DNA of 64,000 nt. Origin: Flavobacteriaceae bacterium F08102. GTDB lineage: Bacteria > Bacteroidota > Bacteroidia > Flavobacteriales > Flavobacteriaceae. Below the pieces are notes generated by a model. It was given only the letters and a program-made list of their open reading frames with translations, was not told where the DNA came from and made no database searches. Positions 26,183-32,733 of the stretch are shown here, in pieces. Position 1 is the stretch's first letter. Every line of letters starts with the position of its first letter. The stretch spans positions 124,001 to 188,000 of the forward strand of contig JALKAY010000004.1 in the NCBI GenBank assembly GCA_023015935.1. Direction: 5' to 3'. Made by a program: the position numbers and the translations under genes.

Positions 26183-27018
26183 GCAAGAAAAATAAAACAA
26201 TAGAGGTAAATGGTACTGAAATAACTGTTTTTGTAAATAAAGAGCAAGACTTCATTTCTTTAACTGATATTGCCAAATCTAAAGAAAGTGAATCAAGAGC
26301 TGCCGATATTATAAAAAACTGGATTAGAAATAGAGGAACTATTGAATTTATTGGAACTTGGGAAAAGTTGTATAACCCAGATTTTAAAGTGGTCGAATTT
26401 GACCACTTTAAAATGAATGCTGGTTTACCAAGCTTTGTTTTAAGTCCTAGTAGTTGGATAGAAAAAACAAATGCCATTGGTATTGTTGTTAAAAAAGGGA
26501 AGTATGGCGGCACCTATGCACATAAAGATATTGCTTTTGAGTTTTGTTCTGCAATTAATGCTACATTCAAACTCTTTTTAATTAAAGAATTCCAACGCCT
26601 CAAAGAAGCCGAACAAAAACAACTAGGCTGGACAGCAAAAAGAGAATTGGCCAAAATAAACTACCGCATCCATACCGATGCTATAAAAGAAAATTTGATC
26701 CCAAAACATTTAAGCAAACAGCAAATTTCTTTTGTCTATGCCAACGAAGCCGATATTTTAAATATGGCATTATTTGGTAAAACAGCCAAACAATGGCGTG
26801 ACGAGAATCCAGACAAAAAGGGAAATATTAGAGACTATGCCAATATTTCTCAGTTGGTGTGCTTGGCAAATTTAGAAAATCTGAATGCGGTATTTATAAA
26901 TGATGGCATGACACAGGCTGAACGCTTAATAAAACTCAACCAAATTGCTATAAGCCAAATGCAAATTTTACTGCAAGAACCCGGCTCAAATTTGTTGTCA
27001 GAACCTAATTCAAATTAA
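26179..27018 (+). CDS. KilA-N domain protein within the hsd operon
   Basis: A 279-residue protein whose N-terminal ~110 residues form a KilA-N DNA-binding domain (FISLTDIAKSK, then RNRGTIEFIGTWE and YGGTYAHKDIAFEFCSAI). A helical C-terminal region (RLKEAEQKQLGWTAKRELAKINYRIHTDAI) follows. It is translated from an ATGA overlap with hsdM and ends 1 nt before hsdS, so it is a deliberate operon member. KilA-N proteins are best known from phages. In type I loci of Bacteroidetes they recur as accessories; their role (regulation or target recognition) is unproven. Confidence 0.9.
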   Translation: MSKKNKTIEVNGTEITVFVNKEQDFISLTDIAKSKESESRAADIIKNWIRNRGTIEFIGTWEKLYNPDFKVVEFDHFKMNAGLPSFVLSPSSWIEKTNAIGIVVKKGKYGGTYAHKDIAFEFCSAINATFKLFLIKEFQRLKEAEQKQLGWTAKRELAKINYRIHTDAIKENLIPKHLSKQQISFVYANEADILNMALFGKTAKQWRDENPDKKGNIRDYANISQLVCLANLENLNAVFINDGMTQAERLIKLNQIAISQMQILLQEPGSNLLSEPNSN

Positions 27019-27019
27019 T

Positions 27020-28669
27020 ATGACTAGAGCAAATTATAAAAGAATTGGTGATTACATAAGACAGGTAAAAAATAAAAATAAAGAAGGGAAATATTCGGAA
27101 CTCTTAGGAATTAATATTGATAAATTCTTTATGCCGTCAGTTGCAAATACAGTAGGTGTAAATCTAAAGAATTATAAAATTATTGAAAAAGGGCAATTTG
27201 CTTGTAATAGAATGCACGTAGGGAGGGATTATAGAATTCCAATAGCCCTTTCGGATAAAGAAATTCCTTTTTTGGTATCGCCTGCTTATGATGTATTTGA
27301 AATAGTAAAAAAGGATGTGCTTTTACCAGAATATTTAATGATGTGGTTTAGAAGAAAGGAATTTGACAGAAATGCCTGGTTTCATACCGATGCTGATGTT
27401 CGAGGAGGTTTAGCTTGGGATGCTTTTTGTGACCTTAAACTCCCCATCCCCTCCATAGAAAAACAACGTGAAATAGTAAAAGAATACAACACGGTTACTA
27501 ACCGCATTAAACTCAATGAACAACTCAACCAAAAACTAGAAGAAACCGCACAAGCTCTGTATAAGCATTGGTTTGTGGATTTTGAATTTCCCTGCCTTCC
27601 TTCGGACTATCGTCCTCACGGGCAGGTAAACCTCAAAATTAGTGATGAGGAATTAAGATCTAAAATTGCTCAAGTATCTACCTATAGAAGAGTTGGGGGG
27701 CTACCTGTTCCTGATGGAAAAAGCTGGTTTGTTTATATTATTGAATGTGTAGATGGAACTTTCTATAAAGGAATGACTAATGATTTATACCGTAGATTTT
27801 ATGAACACTTCACTGGTATTGGTGCAGAATGGACTAAAACACATAAACCTTTAAGAATTATTCATTGGGAAGCTTTTGACAATCAAGATAAGACAGCAAA
27901 AAGAGAAAAAGAACTTAAAACTGGATATGGACGTACTTGGTTGAAACGTCAATACAATAAATTGAAAACCGGTTCACCTGCCCCGAAAATGGCATTGAGG
28001 ACGGCAGGGGAAATGATTTATAATGCAGAATTGGATAAGGAGATTCCGAAGGGGTGGGAAGTTGGTGTAGTTGGAGAGCTTCTTGATACAATAAACGGAT
28101 ATGCCTTTAAAAGCAATGATTTTACTAATACAGGAGCTTATCCAATAATCAAAATTAAGAATGTTGTGCCTCCATTTGTTCAATTATCAGATTGTCAATT
28201 TTTTGAAGGAAATCTTACGCGCAAATTGGAACGAGTACTTGTAAAGAAAAATGATATTCTAATTTCAATGACGGGGTCAGGTGCTAATCAAATGGCATCC
28301 GCTGTAGGACAGGTTGGTAAGTATTACAACTCAAAGGCATCACTACTGAATCAACGAGTTTGCAAGCTAGAGCCGAAGAAAGAGACACTTCGAGAATATA
28401 TTTATCAATTTATTTCTAATGAAGAAACACATTTAGAGTTATTAAATGGGGCAACGGGAAGTGCAAATCAAGCAAATATTTCTCCAGACCAAATAAAGGG
28501 ATTGGTTGTAATAATGCCAGAAAATAAAGTGATGGAAAAATTTCAGCAGATAGGAAAAACTTTGGATGAGTCTAAACGATTCAACTCAAATATAAAATTA
28601 TTAAAGTTGAAAGAATTTATTCTTTCAAAAATGACCAAGGTTGAACAGGAAAAAGAGGTCGTGATATGA
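27020..28669 (+). CDS. hsdS: Type I specificity subunit HsdS with an in-frame GIY-YIG nuclease domain
   Basis: A 549-residue DNA-recognition subunit. Target-recognition domain 1 spans ~1-150, and the helical spacer (EKQREIVKEYNTVTNRIKLNEQLNQKLEETAQALYKHWF) ends near 190. Domain 2 starts at GWEVGVVGELL (~345) and is followed by a second helix. Between them, residues ~191-330 are foreign to HsdS: a palindrome-encoded CLPSDYRPHGQ, then LPVP, and a GIY-YIG fold (VYII...FYKG, LYRRF, KREKELK, ~236-316), closed by another palindrome. The insert has no nearby in-frame Met, so it is made only as part of HsdS. It may alter the spacing of the bipartite site. Confidence 0.92.
   Translation: MTRANYKRIGDYIRQVKNKNKEGKYSELLGINIDKFFMPSVANTVGVNLKNYKIIEKGQFACNRMHVGRDYRIPIALSDKEIPFLVSPAYDVFEIVKKDVLLPEYLMMWFRRKEFDRNAWFHTDADVRGGLAWDAFCDLKLPIPSIEKQREIVKEYNTVTNRIKLNEQLNQKLEETAQALYKHWFVDFEFPCLPSDYRPHGQVNLKISDEELRSKIAQVSTYRRVGGLPVPDGKSWFVYIIECVDGTFYKGMTNDLYRRFYEHFTGIGAEWTKTHKPLRIIHWEAFDNQDKTAKREKELKTGYGRTWLKRQYNKLKTGSPAPKMALRTAGEMIYNAELDKEIPKGWEVGVVGELLDTINGYAFKSNDFTNTGAYPIIKIKNVVPPFVQLSDCQFFEGNLTRKLERVLVKKNDILISMTGSGANQMASAVGQVGKYYNSKASLLNQRVCKLEPKKETLREYIYQFISNEETHLELLNGATGSANQANISPDQIKGLVVIMPENKVMEKFQQIGKTLDESKRFNSNIKLLKLKEFILSKMTKVEQEKEVVI
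27591..28008 (+). mobile_element. Palindrome-bracketed GIY-YIG insertion in hsdS
   Basis: Palindrome P1 (27591-27626, 36 nt) has CCTGCC and GGCAGG ends with an inner GGAC/GTCC hairpin. The LPVP codons (about 27701-27712) resemble the left end of the hsdR insertion. The GIY-YIG region spans ~27724-27970. P2 runs from CCTGCC (27977-27982) to GGCAGG (28003-28008), with ACGGCAG as in the hsdR copy. Boundaries are approximate because the uninterrupted hsdS is not available. There are no intein splicing residues. Confidence 0.65.
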
Positions 28670-30942
28670 TAACGTCTTTAAACATAAAAAATATTGCCAC
28701 TTATGATGCTATTAATGGTGTCCCTATAAATGACTTAAAAAGGGTCAATTTCTTTTTTGGTTTTAATGGTTCAGGAAAGTCAACAATAGGAAAATATCTT
28801 CACAATCTAAGTTTAGAAGCAAATAATCAAAATCCTGATTTCAATCAATGTTCACAGGTTGGATATGATGAAACGCTACATCAAATTTTAACCTTTAACG
28901 AAGATTTTATCGAGCGAAATTTTGTCAATAATAGTGACCTGAAAGGCGTATTTTCTTTAAATCAATCGAATGCCATCATAGACCAACAAATTAAAGCAGA
29001 AGAAGATAATCTGGAAGGTTTTAAAAAGCAGATTGATAAGTATAAAGCTAAGATAGAAGCTATTAATGCAGATAAGGGTACAAAGCAAACCAATTTAGTA
29101 AATCACTGTTGGAATCAACGAAAAACGTTTGACAGTTTTACAAAAGTTAGATTAGTTCATTCTGGTAGTAGATCCAACCATTTAACTGAAGTCAAACGGT
29201 TATTACAAAATCCTTTAGGAACAATTTCTACGATTAACGACCTTACGGAACGCTACCAAAGATTATATGAAAAGGATCTTAAAGAAATTCAAACAAGTGT
29301 TGATGCCAAGGTATATTGGGAATTACGCAAATTAGAAGAAAAGATTAATAACCTATTACAAGAAGTGATAGTTGGAAATGAAGACGTTAATATTTCCGGA
29401 TTAATACAAACACTTAATTCTAGAAATTGGGTTGAGCAAGGGTTAGATTATATTGAATCTTCAGGTAGTACCTGTCCCTTCTGTCAGCAAGAGACCATCA
29501 ATGTAGAATTAAAGGAACAGTTTTCTAAGTTTTTTGATGAAACTTATAAAGAAAAGATAGCGGAATTGGAAAGACTGAAAGCTTTATACAGAGAAAAAGC
29601 TAATGTTTTTATTTCCAATATCTCTAAAATCCAAAATGAGTTCAATCCTCAAAATAAAGTTTCTAACCTTGTAATAGCCTTAACAGCTTTATTTGACGAT
29701 AATGTTGATGTAATAAGCTATAAAATAGAACACTCTAACGAAAAGAAATTAATTATCAGTTTGAACACCCAAAAAGCTGCTTTGTCTGAAATTATAAAAC
29801 TGATAAAAGATAACAATCAACTATTCTCTGATTTAGATGCCAATAAAGAAACTTTACTTAGTGATATATGGAAGTATATGGCTAATAATTGTCAAGACGA
29901 AATTGATGATTTTGCGGATAGAGAAGCCAAATATAATAGAATTAAACAGTTAGCTGGTCAATTGATAGGGTATTATGATGATAAAATTACAAAAGCAAAG
30001 CGAAATATTGAATCTCTGAGAAATCAAACAGCAGATACAAAAGAAGCCGTTGATTACATCAATGATATACTGAAAAATGCGGGTTTTGAAAGTTTTGAAA
30101 TTGCTGAAAAAGATAAGGTAAATAATATTTCCAGATACTACTTAAAGCGTCCTCACTCTCAAGACAATGAGCCAATATTCAAAACTCTTAGTGAAGGTGA
30201 AAAGAATTTTATTTCATTTCTATATTTTTATAGGCTGTGTTTGGGAACTGATGACCTGCAAAGCAATGGTAATAAAAAGAAAATAATAGTCATTGATGAT
30301 CCTGTTTCTAGTTTAGACAGTCAAGCTCTTTTTATTATCACTACTTTAATCAGAGAGCTAATCCAAAGAAAAGGCAATAATAAACCTGATAAAAAGACCT
30401 TTTTGAATCAAAATATTAGCCAGGTTTTCATCTTAACTCATAATTTCTACTTTCATAAAGAAGTGTCTATTGAAAACAGAATTTGTACTGATTTTTTTCA
30501 TTTCAATCTTCAAAAAAGTAATAACGTTACTTCTATTTCAGGACAATATAATCGTAGAATAAAAGATGATTATTCCTTATTGTGGTCTACGCTGAAAGAA
30601 ATTAAAGAAAATAATCTTCAAAAAAACAACGCTAATAATATATTCATTTCAAATACAATGAGGAGGATAATTGAGAGTTATGTAAATTTTATTGGTTTAG
30701 GCACAGATTCTTGGTCGGCACTTTTAAATGAGGATAAAGATTCCCCAAACTACTATATTAAATGTGCTTTTATGTCTACTATAAACGATGAAAGCCATAA
30801 AGTCTCTGTTCTTGATGGTCTATATTACCAAAAAATAATAAATGAGCAGCCTCAAGTTTTATTTGATGTTTTTCGCTCCGTATTTGAAACAATTGGTATA
30901 GAGCATTATAAAATGATGATGGATGAACAAATAGAAGCGTAA
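28666..30942 (+). CDS. RloC-like zinc-hook AAA/ABC ATPase, possible anticodon nuclease
   Basis: A 758-residue AAA_13-type SMC-like ATPase. It has Walker A GFNGSGKST (~32-40), then coiled coil with a central zinc hook CPFC (~269-272) and a second coiled coil. The ABC signature LSEGEKNF (~505) and Walker B IIVIDDPVSSLD (~542) follow. The C-terminal region has MRRIIESY (~664) and NDESHK (~706). This gives an Arg-x3-Glu plus His arrangement like the catalytic triad described for PrrC/RloC anticodon nucleases, although the Glu-His gap (41) is longer than in PrrC. It overlaps hsdS by 4 nt. PrrC is likewise encoded within a type I locus. Nuclease activity is inference. Confidence 0.82.
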   Translation: MITSLNIKNIATYDAINGVPINDLKRVNFFFGFNGSGKSTIGKYLHNLSLEANNQNPDFNQCSQVGYDETLHQILTFNEDFIERNFVNNSDLKGVFSLNQSNAIIDQQIKAEEDNLEGFKKQIDKYKAKIEAINADKGTKQTNLVNHCWNQRKTFDSFTKVRLVHSGSRSNHLTEVKRLLQNPLGTISTINDLTERYQRLYEKDLKEIQTSVDAKVYWELRKLEEKINNLLQEVIVGNEDVNISGLIQTLNSRNWVEQGLDYIESSGSTCPFCQQETINVELKEQFSKFFDETYKEKIAELERLKALYREKANVFISNISKIQNEFNPQNKVSNLVIALTALFDDNVDVISYKIEHSNEKKLIISLNTQKAALSEIIKLIKDNNQLFSDLDANKETLLSDIWKYMANNCQDEIDDFADREAKYNRIKQLAGQLIGYYDDKITKAKRNIESLRNQTADTKEAVDYINDILKNAGFESFEIAEKDKVNNISRYYLKRPHSQDNEPIFKTLSEGEKNFISFLYFYRLCLGTDDLQSNGNKKKIIVIDDPVSSLDSQALFIITTLIRELIQRKGNNKPDKKTFLNQNISQVFILTHNFYFHKEVSIENRICTDFFHFNLQKSNNVTSISGQYNRRIKDDYSLLWSTLKEIKENNLQKNNANNIFISNTMRRIIESYVNFIGLGTDSWSALLNEDKDSPNYYIKCAFMSTINDESHKVSVLDGLYYQKIINEQPQVLFDVFRSVFETIGIEHYKMMMDEQIEA

Positions 30943-30963
30943 TCATAAACTAAAAGAATATTT

Positions 30964-31140
30964 ATGCCCGAAACCAACCGCATAGCATACAAAGCACAAC
31001 TCACCAAAGAGGTAGATTTAGCCTTATACAATCTTTCGATAGGTTTAAAATGTCAAGTTTTTGGAGTGAAAAACTTGACATCCACAAGAGTGAGCTTGTC
31101 ACAAATATTCACTAAATTTGTGACAATTAAATATGTATAA
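30964..31140 (+). pseudogene. Possible remnant of an AlbA_2-type ATP-binding protein gene
   Basis: A 58-codon frame opens MPETNRIAYKAQLTKEVDL, resembling the start of Schlafen AlbA_2-domain proteins. It then loses similarity and runs through the AbiE operator region to a stop at 31140. It is probably a fragment left after replacement by the AbiE module. Expression is doubtful. Confidence 0.35.
31051..31126 (+). promoter_or_regulatory. Two perfect inverted repeats: putative AbiEi operators and promoter
   Basis: Repeat 1 is TGTCAAGTTTTT (31051-31062) / AAAAACTTGACA (31069-31080), 12 bp with a 6-nt centre. Repeat 2 is TTGTCACAAAT (31096-31106) / ATTTGTGACAA (31116-31126), 11 bp with a 9-nt centre. 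TAAATTTG (31113-31120) inside repeat 2 fits TAnnTTTG, so a bound repressor would cover the -7 element. AbiEi antitoxins are known to bind inverted repeats at their own promoter. No T-run follows either hairpin, so termination is unlikely. Confidence 0.7.
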
Positions 31141-31151
31141 ATACAATTTAA

Positions 31152-31754
31152 ATGCCTAAAAATGAGATAGAAAATAAAGTGGTTAAATCTTCAAGAGGAG
31201 TTATTTTCTTCGCTGAAGATTTTGCTAGTTACGCCTCAGCAGATAACATCCGCCAGAGCTTGTCTCGTTTGGAAAAAGAAAGGACTTTGCTTCGCTTGGC
31301 ACATGGCATTTACTTAAAACCGAAAATAGATGATGTTTTGGGCATTATCTACCCAACAATTGAAGAGATTGCCCAACAAATAGCCAAAAGAGATAAAGCA
31401 CGTATAGCACCAACCGGAGCTTTTGCCTTGTATAGTTTGGGACTTACAACTCAAATTCCATTAAAAGTAAGCTACCTAACCGATGGTTCTCAACGCGAAG
31501 TAAAAATTGGGAATAGTATCATTAAATTCAAGAAAACCGTGCCCAAAACCTTTGCCATCAAAGATGAATTATTGCAGCTCATCGTTCAGGCATTTAAAGC
31601 AACAGGACAAAAAAATATAACAGAAGATTTTTTGAGTGCTATTCAGCCAAAAGTTAGGCGGTTAAAACCAGATATTTTGCGCAAACAACTAAAATACGCC
31701 CCGGTATGGATTCAGAAAACCATAAAAGAACTGAGCGATAAGGATGTGGATTGA
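31152..31754 (+). CDS. abiEi: AbiEi-family antitoxin/repressor (DUF6088-like)
   Basis: A 200-residue type IV antitoxin. The N-terminal winged-helix part (FFAEDFASYASADNIRQSLSRLEKERTLLRLAHGIY, ~19-53) is the AbiEi DNA-binding domain. The rest matches the DUF6088 branch (RIAPTGAFALYSLGL, SYLTDGSQREVKIG). AbiEi proteins counteract the AbiEii toxin and repress their own promoter; two perfect inverted repeats lie just upstream. The stop overlaps the toxin start by 11 nt. Located inside the R-M operon, it may also control hsdR downstream. Confidence 0.88.
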   Translation: MPKNEIENKVVKSSRGVIFFAEDFASYASADNIRQSLSRLEKERTLLRLAHGIYLKPKIDDVLGIIYPTIEEIAQQIAKRDKARIAPTGAFALYSLGLTTQIPLKVSYLTDGSQREVKIGNSIIKFKKTVPKTFAIKDELLQLIVQAFKATGQKNITEDFLSAIQPKVRRLKPDILRKQLKYAPVWIQKTIKELSDKDVD

Positions 31755-32733
31755 TTTAAACATAGAACAACAACGCCAGATTTTGCAACAGGTAAGTGTT
31801 ATAACAGGTTTGCCAACCTACGCAGTAGAAAAAGATTGGTGGGTTTGTACTGCGCTACGTGCAGTGTTTCAATCGCAATACGCTCAATCTATCATCTTTA
31901 AAGGAGGCACCTCCTTGAGCAAGGCCTATGGTTTAATCCATCGGTTTTCTGAAGATATTGATTTAATTATCGATAGGCATTTATTGGGATTTGATGAATT
32001 AAAATCCAAATCCCAAATTAAAAAACTACGAAAAGCTTCAGGTGGGTTTATTATCAATGATTTCAGGGAAGAATTGACAAAACAGTTGGAGGTTCTGGGG
32101 ATAGATAAATCATGGTACGAAATCAAATACAAGGTAGATGATACCAGTGATCCCAATACATTAGAAATTTATTACAGATCAAAAACAACTACCACTAACG
32201 AATATATTCAGCCTCGGATTTTGTTGGAAATGGGCGCTCGTTCGCTAACGGAACCAAGTGAAGAAAGAAATATCATTTCTTTTATAGATCACCAATATAA
32301 AGCCCTTGAATTTTCTCAAGAACCATTTCCTGTAAAAGTAGTGTTACCAACAAGAACATTTATAGAAAAAACATTATTGCTGCACGAAGAATTTTCAAAG
32401 CCCATAGAAAAAATAAGAACAGATCGCTTAACAAGACATTTGTATGATCTGGATAGGTTAAAAAACACACCTTATGGCGAATCTGCATTAAACGACAGTG
32501 ATTTGTTTAATACAATTGTAGAATACAGAAAAACGATAACGCCTTTGCGTGGAATGGATTATAGCAAGCATAAAAAAGGAGAATTAAAGATTCTTCCTCC
32601 CAAAGAAGTTGAAAAGGCTTGGGAACAGGACTATAAAACTATGCAGGAAAATATGATTGTTGGGGAAAGTTTGCCTTGGCATGAATTATTAAAAAGTGTT
32701 AAGCTCATAGAGGATAAATTCAATAAAAAGTGA
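31744..32733 (+). CDS. abiEii: AbiEii nucleotidyltransferase toxin
   Basis: A 329-residue AbiEii/AbiGii-type nucleotidyltransferase. The catalytic core motif GGTSLSKAYGLI followed by RFSEDIDLII (~56-78) carries the paired acidic metal ligands. Further family positions are the C-terminal TFIEKTLLLHEEF (~202-214) and RLTRHLYDLDRL. AbiEii toxins arrest growth by transferring nucleotides to RNA targets, with AbiEi as antitoxin. Translation is coupled to AbiEi (11-nt overlap) and to hsdR (GTGA overlap). A role in abortive infection or in stabilising the locus is inferred. Confidence 0.9.
   Translation: MWIDLNIEQQRQILQQVSVITGLPTYAVEKDWWVCTALRAVFQSQYAQSIIFKGGTSLSKAYGLIHRFSEDIDLIIDRHLLGFDELKSKSQIKKLRKASGGFIINDFREELTKQLEVLGIDKSWYEIKYKVDDTSDPNTLEIYYRSKTTTTNEYIQPRILLEMGARSLTEPSEERNIISFIDHQYKALEFSQEPFPVKVVLPTRTFIEKTLLLHEEFSKPIEKIRTDRLTRHLYDLDRLKNTPYGESALNDSDLFNTIVEYRKTITPLRGMDYSKHKKGELKILPPKEVEKAWEQDYKTMQENMIVGESLPWHELLKSVKLIEDKFNKK

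Noticed and set aside
31051-31080. Rho-independent terminator of the upstream ATPase gene
   Set aside because: The 12-bp stem is strong but no T-run follows on the + strand; position and the second repeat favour an operator.
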